A stretch of 64,000 nt of DNA, taken from NCBI RefSeq assembly GCF_014495685.1, contig NZ_JACTVI010000017.1, positions 1-64,000 on the forward strand. The letters run 5' to 3'. The stretch is from Streptomyces sp. TRM68367. Its GTDB lineage: Bacteria; Actinomycetota; Actinomycetes; Streptomycetales; Streptomycetaceae. Of this stretch, positions 39,501-47,448 are shown in pieces; the stretch's first letter is position 1, and every line of letters starts with the position of its first letter. The translations under genes and the position numbers were made by a program. The notes below the pieces were generated by a model, which was not told the DNA's origin, made no database searches, and worked only from the letters and a program-made list of their open reading frames with translations.

Positions 39501-40627
39501 GCGCACCGAGACTGCGCACCGGCCCACCGGATCGGGCCGGACTCGACCCCGGGGAACTCCGTCACCTCGTGAAGGAGGTCCAGGCCCTCACCACCGGCGA
39601 ACAGCCGTGGGCGGCGGGCGCCGTCGTGGTCGCCGGGCGCGGACCGGTGATCGCCGTGGCGGAGGCGGCGGGCTGGGCCGTGCGGTACGCGGCGTACGAC
39701 GAAGGGGCCGACGCCGGGGTCGAACTGCCGCCGGACGTGCGGGTGCCGATGACCGTGGACACGGCGTTCGACCTGGCGTCCCTGACGAAACTGTTCACCT
39801 CGGTCGCGGCCGTGCAGCAGATCGAGCGGGGCACGCTCGGCATCGACGCGCGCGTGGGCGCGTACCTGCCGGACTTCCACGCGGCCGCCCTGCACGGCAT
39901 CACCGTACGGCAGCTGCTCACCCACACCTCCGGGCTGCGGCCCGAACTCCCGCTGTACGACTGCGCCGACGACGCCGAACGCCTGGCCCTGCTGCGCGCC
40001 GAGCCACCGGTCGGCGTGGCGGGCACGTACTGCTACTCCGACCTGAACATGCTGCTCCTCCAGCACGTCCTGGAACGCCTCACCGGACGCACCCTCGACG
40101 CCCTCGTCCACGACGGCATCACCCGGCCGCTCGGCATGACCGCGACGGTCTTCGGGCCCTGCCCCGGCGCGGCGGCCACGGAGGACCAGCGGCGGCCGTG
40201 GGCCAAGGCGGACCGGGGCATGCTGCGCGGCGAGGTGCACGACGAGAACGCGTGGGCGCTGGGCGGAGTGGCCGGCCACGCGGGCCTGTTCTCCACGGGC
40301 CGGGACCTGGCCGTCTTCTGCCGCACGCTGCTCGCGGCCGGCTCCTACGGCCCCGCCCGCATCCTCGGCCCCGACTTCGTGGACCTCCTGCTGACCCCGC
40401 CCGGGCTGGGTTTCGTCGTCGACCAGGCGTGGTTCATGGGCGAGTTGGCGGGCAGGGGAGCGGCGGGCCACACCGGCTTCACGGGCACGTCCCTGGTCCT
40501 GGACCCGGCCACGGACACCTTCGTCGTCCTGCTGGCGAACACGGTCCATCCCCGCCGGCGGACACCGGACAGCCGGCCGAGGGCGGCGGTGGGGTCGCGG
40601 GTGGCGCGGGCGGTGCGGGGGATGTGA
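39497..40627 (+). CDS. Beta-lactamase-family serine hydrolase, apparent CTG start
   Basis: The 376-residue protein has S95-L-T-K98 (FDLASLTKLF), a Y-S-D-L-N motif (YCYSDLN, in place of Y-S-N) and H-T-G (GHTGFTG). These are the class C beta-lactamase/DD-peptidase motifs, though most family members are esterases or peptidases. The conserved sequence begins SAPRLRTGPP. The only start at the right place is CTG at 39497, overlapping the exporter TGA as CTGA, with GGAGGTGG seven bases before it. In-frame GTG at 39452 is an alternative but lies inside the exporter and lacks a ribosome site. Confidence 0.85.
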   Translation: MSAPRLRTGPPDRAGLDPGELRHLVKEVQALTTGEQPWAAGAVVVAGRGPVIAVAEAAGWAVRYAAYDEGADAGVELPPDVRVPMTVDTAFDLASLTKLFTSVAAVQQIERGTLGIDARVGAYLPDFHAAALHGITVRQLLTHTSGLRPELPLYDCADDAERLALLRAEPPVGVAGTYCYSDLNMLLLQHVLERLTGRTLDALVHDGITRPLGMTATVFGPCPGAAATEDQRRPWAKADRGMLRGEVHDENAWALGGVAGHAGLFSTGRDLAVFCRTLLAAGSYGPARILGPDFVDLLLTPPGLGFVVDQAWFMGELAGRGAAGHTGFTGTSLVLDPATDTFVVLLANTVHPRRRTPDSRPRAAVGSRVARAVRGM

Positions 40628-40864
40628 GAGTCCGTTCGAGGCCGGCCTCCTGATCGGCAGGGTTGCTTGCCGAGGCGGAACACGTGGGGGAGGCCCATGG
40701 CGCGGGTTGGGAGTGGCTCCCCCGCGCTGCAGGACGGCCTTGCCCGCGCCGGGGCTGCTGGGGCACGGCGACGTGGCCATGGCCTACTACGGCGACCTCT
40801 TTCGGAGAGCGCTGCTCTCCTCTGTGAGCGCCGCTCTGCCCCGGTACGCCCGTAGAATCGCCGG
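40628..40864. other. Gap with a possible hydrolase fragment
   Basis: Two plus-strand frames carry ALQDGLARAGA and then HGDVAMAYYGDLFR. The latter resembles the start of Streptomyces alpha/beta hydrolases. The match is too short to call a pseudogene. A stretch gtgggggagg...ctccccc (40684-40724) forms a loose inverted repeat and shares its first ten bases with an element inside the phzF-like gene. Confidence 0.3.
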
Positions 40865-41857
40865 GTGAACGCCCCCGCACCCCCGGCCGCCGAGACCCTG
40901 CGTACCGCCCTCGCCGCCCTCCTCGACGGCCTCCCGCCCCGCCAGGCCGCACAGGCCGTCGACCGGCTGATCGCCAACTACCGGGGTGCCACGCCCACCG
41001 ACGCCCCGATCCTCCGCGACCGCGCAGACGTGGCCGCATACACCGCCTACCGGATGCCCGCGACCTTCGAGGCGGCACACTCGGCGCTGGAGGCGTTCGC
41101 GCGGGCCGTGCCGGAGTGGGTGCCCGGCAGTCACATCGACGTCGGCGGCGGGACCGGCGCCGCGACCTGGGCCGTCACCGCGACCTGGCCCGACGAGCGC
41201 AGCGTCACCGTGCTCGACTGGGCCGAGCCCGCACTCGCGCTCGGACGGGAGATCGCCGCCGCCAACCCGGCGCTGCGGGACGCCCGTTGGCGGCGCTCCC
41301 GGATCGGAGCGGCGCTCACCATCGAGAGCACCGATCTCGTCACCGTCTCCTACGTCCTCAACGAGCTCACCGCCGCCGACCGCACCGCCCTCGTCGACGC
41401 CGCCGCGGCTGCCGCGCAGGCCGTCGTGATCGTCGAACCCGGCACCCCCGACGGCTACACCCGCGTCCTCGCCGCCCGCGACCGCCTGATCGCCGCCGGC
41501 TTCCGCGTCGCCGCCCCCTGCCCGCACAGCGCCGCCTGCCCCATCACCCCCGGCACCGACTGGTGCCACTTCTCGGCGAGGGTCAGCCGTTCCTCGCTGC
41601 ACCGCCAGGTCAAGGGCGGCTCCCTCGCCTACGAGGACGAGAAGTTCGCCTACGTCGCCGCCGCCCGCTTCCCGGTCGCCCCGGCCGTCTCCCGCGTCGT
41701 CCGCAAGCCGCAGATCCGCAAGGGCCAGGTCCTGCTCGACCTGTGCGAGACCGAGCCGAAGCTGCGCCGCACGACCGTCACCAAGCGCCACGGCCACCTG
41801 TACAAGGCCGCGCGCGACGCGGACTGGGGCGACGCCTGGCCGCCGGCGACCCAGTAG
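40865..41857 (+). CDS. Rsm22-family methyltransferase (small-subunit ribosome-associated)
   Basis: The 330-residue protein begins at GTG 40865. It has the SAM-binding motif IDVGGGTGAATWAV, the conserved YVLNEL, and the cysteine-rich signature APCPHSAACP...DWCHF typical of Rsm22 proteins, where cysteines hold an Fe-S cluster. Homologues associate with mitochondrial or bacterial small ribosomal subunits as putative rRNA methyltransferases; the bacterial target is not defined. Confidence 0.9.
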   Translation: MNAPAPPAAETLRTALAALLDGLPPRQAAQAVDRLIANYRGATPTDAPILRDRADVAAYTAYRMPATFEAAHSALEAFARAVPEWVPGSHIDVGGGTGAATWAVTATWPDERSVTVLDWAEPALALGREIAAANPALRDARWRRSRIGAALTIESTDLVTVSYVLNELTAADRTALVDAAAAAAQAVVIVEPGTPDGYTRVLAARDRLIAAGFRVAAPCPHSAACPITPGTDWCHFSARVSRSSLHRQVKGGSLAYEDEKFAYVAAARFPVAPAVSRVVRKPQIRKGQVLLDLCETEPKLRRTTVTKRHGHLYKAARDADWGDAWPPATQ

Positions 41858-41912
41858 CCGCGCCCGTCGCCTCGAACTCGCCGACGAGGCCGACGAGGCC
41901 GACGAGGAGACC

Positions 41913-42112
41913 ATGCGACCAGCACACGACCCCGCCCGCATCCTCATCGCCGAAGACGAAGCCGAGATCGCGTCCCTCGTGGAGAAAGGGCTCCACACCC
42001 ACGGCTTCCGCACCGCCGGGACGGTGTCACCGACACCGTGAAGGGTCTCGAAGGCGGCGCCAACGACAAAGCCGAAGCCGGTCGGTTACCTGCGCCGCAA
42101 CCGGACGACTAG
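41913..42112 (+). pseudogene. Collapsed OmpR-type response regulator
   Basis: The frame starts ARILIAEDEAEIASLVEKGL, the receiver beginning with its acidic pair, and ends at a TGA at 42039-42041. In another frame the next bases read DGVTDTVKGLEGGAND, the late receiver motif, then stop at 42110-42112. In a third frame VGYLRRN resembles the winged-helix tail (Y-x-x-Y-L-R-R-K). A gene of about 220 codons is reduced to 200 bases by internal deletions. Confidence 0.75.
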
Positions 42113-42327
42113 GCCGTTTCCCGGGAGCTGTCGTGTTCCTGGGAGTCGTGGCCCTTCGCCTCACCCTGCTTCTCCTGGAGCTTGCGCAGCAGCTCGCGTT
42201 TCTGTGCGGCCGGATCGGTTCCGCCCCCGATCCGGCCCCCCTTGGCGTTGCCCCGCAGGGCGTTGCGTCCGAGGGTCCGGCGGGTGCCGCCGACTCCGAG
42301 CAGGTTTCCGGATCCGTTCCGCGCCAT
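42109..42327 (-). CDS. DUF6243 family small protein
   Basis: The 72-residue basic protein has the motif ARNGSGNLLGVGGTRRTLGR then GGGTDPAAQKRELLRKLQEK. It is a conserved Streptomyces family of unknown function. Its stop codon shares a CTAG with the collapsed response regulator. It diverges from the TetR gene across a region with two operator-like repeats, so it may be a target of that regulator. Confidence 0.88.
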   Translation of the reverse strand: MARNGSGNLLGVGGTRRTLGRNALRGNAKGGRIGGGTDPAAQKRELLRKLQEKQGEAKGHDSQEHDSSRETA

Positions 42328-42356
42328 GGTGGGCTCCCTTCGTCAAGGTGACGTAA

Positions 42357-42412
42357 CGAGACGTATTGTCTCGCCGCATGCTCTCCAGAGTCCAGCGAGA
42401 CGTATCGTCTTG
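42357..42412. promoter_or_regulatory. Two operator-like inverted repeats for the TetR/DUF6243 pair
   Basis: Site 1 (42357-42373) is cgagacgtattgtctcg and site 2 (42396-42412) is cgagacgtatcgtcttg, 39 bases apart. Both have CGAGAC and GTCT(C/T)G arms around a 5-base centre. GATAAA at 42420-42425 sits about ten bases before the TetR ATG, as for a leaderless transcript; site 2 would cover its -35 area. Confidence 0.7.
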
Positions 42413-42433
42413 TCAAGCTGATAAATTCGGGGC

Positions 42434-43075
42434 ATGACCGTTCAGAAGTCCACCCGTCCCGCCCCCGACAAACCCGCCCCCGACGCCAGCCGCCGCAGCG
42501 AGAAGTCCCGGCGCGCGATCTACGACGCCGCCATCGCCCTCGTCGTCGAGCTCGGTTACCCCAGGACCACGATCGAGGGCATCGCCGCCCGCGCCGGCGT
42601 CGGCAAGCAGACGATCTACCGGTGGTGGTCGTCGAAGGCGGAGGTCCTGATGGAGGCGTACCTCGACCTCTTCGCGCAGGCGTCGCGGGAGGCGGGTGCG
42701 GAACCGTACGTCATCCCGGACACCGGTGACCTGGCCGCCGACATCAAGGCCGTCCTGCGGGCCACCGTCGACCAGTTGAAGGACCCCCGGTACGCGGCGC
42801 CGTCACGGGCCCTGGCCGCCGAGGGGCTGGTCGACGAAGAACTCGGCCGGAGGTGCGCGGCCACGCTCATGGAACCGTCCATCCAGCTGTACGTCGACCG
42901 GCTGCGCGCCGCGCAGGAGGCCGGTGAGGTGCGCCCCGGGATCGACCCGCGCATCGCTCTGGAGTTCTTCATCTCCCCGCTCGCCCAGCGCTGGCTCCAG
43001 CACACCGGCCCGATCTCGTACGAGTACACCGACACCCTCGTCGACTACGCCCTGTACGGCCTCGCCCCCCGCTGA
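42434..43075 (+). CDS. TetR/AcrR-family transcriptional regulator
   Basis: The 213-residue protein has the TetR DNA-binding domain (about 22-70; RRAIYDAAIALVVELGYPRT then VGKQTIYRWWSSKAEVL) and an all-helical ligand domain. It has no strong ribosome site, in line with a leaderless mRNA. It probably represses itself and the divergent DUF6243 gene. Confidence 0.93.
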   Translation: MTVQKSTRPAPDKPAPDASRRSEKSRRAIYDAAIALVVELGYPRTTIEGIAARAGVGKQTIYRWWSSKAEVLMEAYLDLFAQASREAGAEPYVIPDTGDLAADIKAVLRATVDQLKDPRYAAPSRALAAEGLVDEELGRRCAATLMEPSIQLYVDRLRAAQEAGEVRPGIDPRIALEFFISPLAQRWLQHTGPISYEYTDTLVDYALYGLAPR

Positions 43076-43114
43076 GCCCTCACCGCCTCGCCCCCGGCCG
43101 GGCCAGGCCACCTC

Positions 43115-43218
43115 GGGGTCCGCGCCGGTAGGCCGCCATCAGCCCCCGACATGCTGTTCTCCGGGACCTCGCGCGCGCCGCCCCGGTGGGCGACGTACGT
43201 GACGCCGGGGAGCGCCGC
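43115..43218 (-). pseudogene. Glycerophosphodiester phosphodiesterase remnant
   Basis: The minus strand reads LPGVTYVAHRGGAREVPENS, the GDPD catalytic start (H-R-G...P-E-N-S). After MSG the reading continues in a shifted frame as LMAAYRRGP, the expected next residues, so one base has been gained or lost. Nothing of the remaining 200-plus codons was recognised. Confidence 0.65.
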
Positions 43219-43397
43219 CGCCGTCAGCGGGCCGGAACCCCAGCGCCGTCAGCGCGATCCTCGTGACCGTGACGATCACGGTAGGACGCCAAATCACGGC
43301 CCCCACCCACCCCGGTCGGGGCCTCTGGCCCCCCGATGCACAGGATGGTGGGACAATAGGTCATGCTGTTCCGCACGACAGCGAGGCGAGGGGATTG

Positions 43398-44129
43398 ATG
43401 AGCGCGACGTTCGGCGGCCGCACCGGCCGGCAGGGCAAACTCTCCCAGTGGCTGCGCGGACGCCGCCCGAAGGAGGCCGTCGGGGACGGCGGCCGGGAGG
43501 ACCTGCTGCTCGCCGCCGCCGAAGCGGGCCTGCCCCTCGCGCCCGCCGCGCATCCGTCCGGCTACATGTGCTCCTGCGACCGCGTCGGCTGTCCCACCCC
43601 GGCCCGGCACCCGGTGTCCTTCGCCTGGCAGTCGCAGTCCACCACCGACCGCGCCCAGATCGAGCGCTGGGCCCGCCACCAGCCGCAGGCCAACTTCATC
43701 ACCGCGACCGGCATGGTGCACGACGTCCTCGACGTGCCCCTCGACGCCGGTCGCGAGGCGTTGCAGCGGCTGCTCGCCGCCGGCATCGAGGTCGGCCCGG
43801 TCGCCGAGAGCACCGACGGCCGCCTGCTGTTCTTCACCCTCACCCGCGGCACCCCCGAGGACGAGGACGAGTGGTGGCCGTGCGAGCTGGACTGCCACCC
43901 GGAGACCATGGACGAGCACCCCGGCCTGCGCTGGCACTGCCGCGGCTCCTACGTCCTCGTACCGCCCGCCCGGCTGCCCGGCGACGACCAGATCGTGCAC
44001 TGGGTACGCGGCCCCGAGCACCCGCTGCCCGACCCGCTGAGCCTGCTGGAGGTCCTCACCGACTCCTGCGCCCGGTACATCGGCGGGGAGCCCGACCGCG
44101 CGGGCACGGCCTGGCCCCTGCGCCACTGA
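43398..44129 (+). CDS. Bifunctional DNA primase/polymerase (Prim-Pol)-like protein
   Basis: The 243-residue protein carries Prim-Pol landmarks: a cysteine-bearing YMCSCDRVGCPTPARHPVSF, a W-x-x-x-P-Q-A-N-F-I-T-A-T-G block, then VLDVPLDAG where active enzymes have D-x-D. The replacement of the second acidic residue suggests loss of polymerase activity. The ATG at 43398 was preferred to earlier frames; a purine-rich gaggggat lies upstream. Confidence 0.8.
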   Translation: MSATFGGRTGRQGKLSQWLRGRRPKEAVGDGGREDLLLAAAEAGLPLAPAAHPSGYMCSCDRVGCPTPARHPVSFAWQSQSTTDRAQIERWARHQPQANFITATGMVHDVLDVPLDAGREALQRLLAAGIEVGPVAESTDGRLLFFTLTRGTPEDEDEWWPCELDCHPETMDEHPGLRWHCRGSYVLVPPARLPGDDQIVHWVRGPEHPLPDPLSLLEVLTDSCARYIGGEPDRAGTAWPLRH

Positions 44130-44141
44130 ATCGATGAGCGG

Positions 44142-45134
44142 CTATCCGCCCTGTGCCGACGTCAGCCCCTGAATCCGGCCGAGGACCGACACCTTTCCGC
44201 CCCTCCTCGGATCCAGGGCCACCTCGTTGGAGACGAACTCCATCGTCAGCGACTGCTTGATCTCCCCGGTCGTCAGTGCCAGCACGTCCTTGTTCGGCGG
44301 GGGCACCGAGGTGCCGGAGTGGGCCGTCTGCTTCTCGTAGTGGCGCGTGGTGAAGAACACCAGCGCCCCGCCGTCCTTCGTGCGCAGCGCCAGCGGCGCG
44401 TAGTCGCCGCTGTTCATCGGCTCGTCGATGTACTGCGTGGCCAGTCCCGGCCGGCTGGTGTCCTTCGCGCGATGCGCGCGCCATGCGGAGGTGTGCGCGC
44501 CCGCCGCGAAGCCGTCCCCGCCGCTCTTGAGGTACGTCGTGTAGTCCTTGCTCAACTCCCCGGGCGGGACGGCCAGTCCGGCGGAGTTCGCGGGCACCGC
44601 CTCCGCCCAGCCGTCCTTGTCCGTCTTGAACGCCGGCACGTCGCCGGGAGCCACCAGCGTCAGGTATGCCACCTCCCACGGCTCGTCCAGGCCGCCCCGG
44701 GTGAACACCAGCAGCCAGCGCGCGGCGCCGCCCTTGTTGCCGGCCGTGTCGGCGAGGAACCAGCGCGGCCAGCCGGCCTTCTTCGGGATCGTGAACTTGG
44801 CGTCGGTCAGCTTCAGCGGAGTGTGATTCGGGTTGCCGTCCGGGTTGTTGGCGTGCCCGGCCTTCAGCCGCGCCCCGTCGATGTCGGCGAGGGCGCCGGT
44901 CGTGTGGTCGGCGTCCAGGGAACTGTCGTACGCCTTGTCGGCGTTGTTGTACGAGGTCGTGAACTGCTGGAGCGCCTTAGCGGCCTCGGCGCGAGTGGTG
45001 GCCGGGAGCACCTCGCGCTCGCCGTGCACCACCACGCAACCGCTCGCCGTCAACGCCAAGGCGGTCAGCGAGGCCGCTATCAACGCGCTCCGGCCAAGCC
45101 TGCGGAGCCTTCGAGGGCCGCGATCCCTGCTCAT
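44142..45134 (-). CDS. Secreted lipoprotein, function unknown
   Basis: The 330-residue protein has a basic N-terminus, hydrophobic core and lipobox LTASGC, so it should be lipid-modified and exported. The mature part is mixed alpha/beta with W-P-R-W-F-L and D-Y-A-P-L-A-L-R-T-K-D. No enzyme motif was seen. It converges with the Prim-Pol gene (12-base gap). Its 5' end abuts the FTR1 remnant. Confidence 0.85.
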   Translation of the reverse strand: MSRDRGPRRLRRLGRSALIAASLTALALTASGCVVVHGEREVLPATTRAEAAKALQQFTTSYNNADKAYDSSLDADHTTGALADIDGARLKAGHANNPDGNPNHTPLKLTDAKFTIPKKAGWPRWFLADTAGNKGGAARWLLVFTRGGLDEPWEVAYLTLVAPGDVPAFKTDKDGWAEAVPANSAGLAVPPGELSKDYTTYLKSGGDGFAAGAHTSAWRAHRAKDTSRPGLATQYIDEPMNSGDYAPLALRTKDGGALVFFTTRHYEKQTAHSGTSVPPPNKDVLALTTGEIKQSLTMEFVSNEVALDPRRGGKVSVLGRIQGLTSAQGG

Positions 45135-45276
45135 CGGGTTGCTTCACCTTCCCCTTTCCGGAGGCGAACCCTACCGGGGCCAGGAAGAGCGCGAGCGTCG
45201 GGATCAGGTACAGCAGCCACACCGTGACCTGGAGGACGGTCGGATCGGGCTGGAAGTTGAAGACGCCCTTCAGCAA
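45124..45276 (-). pseudogene. C-terminal remnant of FTR1/EfeU iron permease
   Basis: The minus strand encodes LLKGVFNFQPDPTVLQV then WLLYLIPTLALFLAPVGFA, the last helix and tail of FTR1-type high-affinity iron permeases. Upstream of LLKG (45276) the homology ends abruptly and a different gene fragment begins on the plus strand. About 250 N-terminal residues, including the R-E-G-x-E iron motifs, are gone. Confidence 0.75.
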
Positions 45277-45699
45277 ATGTTCTGCGACGAGACCGCCCGC
45301 TCGCTGTACACCCACTGGGACACCCACGCCCAGGACACTGTCGCCTCGCTACGGCGCGACGCCGGACGCCATCCCCACGATCCACTGCTGGCCGAATTCG
45401 TCGGCGAACTCTCGATCACGGATGAGGACTTCCGCCGCTGGTGGGCCGACCAGAACGTGTATCGGCACACGCATGGCAGCAAACACTTCCACCACCCGAT
45501 CGTCGGCCCGCTCACCCTCAATTACGAGTCCCTCACCCTGCCCGCCGACCCGGACCAGCGGCTGAGTGTCTACACCGCCGAGGCAGGCTCCAGCTCCGAA
45601 GAGGCGCTTCGGCTACTGGCCGCGTGGATACGGCAGCCCGAGACCTCGCACGGGCAGCACTCCGATCGCGAGACCCGCGCCGCCCGACGTTGGACTTGA
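45277..45699 (+). pseudogene. C-terminal remnant of MmyB-type HTH regulator
   Basis: The sequence MFCDETARSLYTHWDTHA ... AGRHPHDPLLAEFVGELS ... FRRWWADQNV ... HPIVGPLTLNYESLTLP matches the MmyB-like ligand-binding domain of XRE regulators. The N-terminal HTH is missing, and the junction with the FTR1 remnant falls at the first residue. A short readable protein without DNA-binding is possible but unlikely to be functional. Confidence 0.72.
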
Positions 45700-45902
45700 A
45701 GTCGACCAGGTCGGTGTGCGAGTAGCGCGCGCCGGTGGCCTATGCGACCAACCCCCACAACCCGCAGACGCCACACGACCTTTGAGCCCCCGCCCTTAGG
45801 TCAACCCCCTTAGGGCACCAGGTCATGCGGCTCAGGTTGGCCTTGCCTGTTCTTCCGGCTGCCTCTTCGTCCCGGTCGCCCCGGCGATGCTTGAATGCAC
45901 CC

Positions 45903-46580
45903 GTGACTGACTACGACGTGCTGCGCGTCTTCTGCGCGCCGAACGGGGGCTACGGCAACGAACTCGGCGTCGTCCGCGACGGATCGGCGATCCCCGAGCG
46001 GAGCGACCGGCAGGCGTTCGCCGCCAAACTCGGCTTCACCGAGACCGTGTTCGTCGACGACCCTGAGCGCGGCGTCATCGACATCTACACCCCCACCCTC
46101 CGCCTGCCCTTCGCCGGCCACTCCTGCGTCGGCACGGCCTGGCTCCTCGACGTCCCCGAACTCGTCACGCCCGCCGGTGTGGTGGGCACCCGGCTGGACG
46201 GCGAGTTCAGCTGGATCGAGGCCCTCGCCGACTGGGCCCCGCCGTGCACGCTCCGCCAGTACGCCACCGCCGCCGAGGTCGACGACCTGCCCGTGCCGCC
46301 GCCCGGCGTGGGGGCACCTCCCACGCCTTTCGGGCAGTGGGGGAGGATTTACGCCTGGGCGTGGGAGGACGAGCCCGCCGGCCGCATCCGCGCCCGCGCC
46401 TTCCCGGGCCGGGGCGACGGCATCGAGGAGGACGAGGCGACCGCTGCCGCGGCGCTGCTCCTGACGGACCGGCTCGGCCGCGCGCTGAACATCACGCAGG
46501 GCTCCGGATCGCAGATCCTGACGGCACCGCAGCCGGGAGGGTGGGTGGAAATCGGGGGGCGCGTTATTCTTGAACGTTGA
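45903..46580 (+). CDS. PhzF-like isomerase family protein
   Basis: The GTG at 45903 gives 225 residues. PhzF features are VFCAPNGGYGNELGVV, catalytic-type Glu47 in GFTETVFV, PFAGHSCVGTAWLL and ITQGSGSQI. PhzF folds into two diaminopimelate-epimerase-like halves. The protein is shorter than typical members (about 260-300). Residues around V-G-A-P-P-T-P-F-G-Q-W-G look like an insert encoded by a GC-rich inverted repeat. Confidence 0.85.
   Translation: MTDYDVLRVFCAPNGGYGNELGVVRDGSAIPERSDRQAFAAKLGFTETVFVDDPERGVIDIYTPTLRLPFAGHSCVGTAWLLDVPELVTPAGVVGTRLDGEFSWIEALADWAPPCTLRQYATAAEVDDLPVPPPGVGAPPTPFGQWGRIYAWAWEDEPAGRIRARAFPGRGDGIEEDEATAAAALLLTDRLGRALNITQGSGSQILTAPQPGGWVEIGGRVILER
46307..46346 (+). 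repeat. Palindromic insert inside the phzF-like gene
   Basis: About 40 bases with arms cctcccac (46317-46324) and gtgggggagg (46337-46346) lie between the codons for P-P-P-G and I-Y-A-W. The insertion adds about 13 residues in frame. The decamer gtgggggagg also occurs at 40684-40693. Interspersed elements of this look are common in Streptomyces genomes. Confidence 0.55.
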
Positions 46581-46635
46581 GGCGGCCAAATTCTGAGCGT
46601 TGAGGCGGTCAACCTGCGCCGGCCCCCGGGGACGG

Positions 46636-47283
46636 TCACGCCGACAGCGGGAACTCGTCACCCAGGGCACGGAAGACGGCCGTGTTCAGCGCGAACGCCC
46701 GCTTGCACTCGGCGACGATCCGCTGCCGCTCCAGCTCGTCGGCGCGGACCGCGTCGAGCAGTTCGCGGTAACCGCGCTTGAACGCGGCCGGGTTGGGGAT
46801 CTCCTCGAAGACGTAGAAGCGGACCCCGTCGCCCTTCTTCGCAAAGCCCCAGGTCTTCTCGGCCCGGTGGCGGATGATCTGGCCGCCGGAGAGGTCACCG
46901 AGGTAGCGGGTGTAGTGGTGGGCGATGTAGCCGGCCGGCCAGTCGCGGGCGCACTCGGTGATCCGGCCTGCGTACGCGCGCGTCGCCGGCAGCGCGGAGA
47001 GCGTGCCGCGCCAGCCGGGACCCCTCAGGTGCGCAAGGTCCCGCTCCAGCGAGGTCAGACGCATCAGCTCCGGGCGGATGAAGGGCCCCGCCACCGGGTC
47101 CGACGCCAGCCGTCCGGCCCCGGCCTCCAGCGCCTCGTACACGAACCACAGTTGCTCGGTATAGCGCGCGTACGCGTCGACGCCGAGTCGGCCGTCGAGG
47201 AGGTCGCTCATGAACGTCGACGTCTCCGCCTCCACGTGCTGCTCGTGAGAGGCGGTGCGGATGAGTGTGGAGAAGGAGTCCAT
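46636..47283 (-). CDS. hmuO: Heme oxygenase (HmuO-like)
   Basis: The 215-residue helical protein has an N-terminal SHEQHVEAETSTFMSDLLDGR, with His13 or His16 as proximal heme ligand, and the distal-helix glycine motif YLGDLSGGQIIRH. It opens heme to biliverdin, CO and iron. A clear iron box precedes the gene, so it should be induced under iron starvation. Confidence 0.93.
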   Translation of the reverse strand: MDSFSTLIRTASHEQHVEAETSTFMSDLLDGRLGVDAYARYTEQLWFVYEALEAGAGRLASDPVAGPFIRPELMRLTSLERDLAHLRGPGWRGTLSALPATRAYAGRITECARDWPAGYIAHHYTRYLGDLSGGQIIRHRAEKTWGFAKKGDGVRFYVFEEIPNPAAFKRGYRELLDAVRADELERQRIVAECKRAFALNTAVFRALGDEFPLSA

Positions 47284-47296
47284 AGGCCAGAGTTTC

Positions 47297-47315
47297 TATG
47301 GTTAGGGTTACCTAA
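47297..47315 (-). promoter_or_regulatory. DmdR1/IdeR-type iron box for heme oxygenase
   Basis: tatggttagggttacctaa matches the 19-bp iron box consensus (TTAGGTTAGGCTAACCTAA) at 15 of 19 positions by direct alignment. It starts 14 bases upstream of the ATG, covering the expected promoter. Fe2+-loaded DmdR1 should repress here. Confidence 0.8.
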
Positions 47316-47392
47316 GTCACCGGTTTTGCCGACGACCTGTCGGTAAAACAATACCCCTCGGCCCCGGAAACCACACCCGTGGTGATCACGCG

Positions 47393-47422
47393 AAAAGGCC
47401 CGCCCTCCGAGGAGGGCGGGCC
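47393..47422 (-). terminator. Intrinsic terminator after map
   Basis: ggcccgccctcc (47397-47408) pairs perfectly with ggagggcgggcc (47411-47422). On the minus strand the stem is followed by TTTT (47396-47393). It lies 27 bases after the methionine aminopeptidase stop. Confidence 0.85.
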
Positions 47423-47448
47423 ATGCGGTCCCACGAGGTCAGCGGGGC

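Noticed and set aside
40667-40855. Possible alpha/beta hydrolase pseudogene (MAYYGDLFR)
   Set aside because: Only about 15 residues look familiar and they need a frameshift; not enough for a call.
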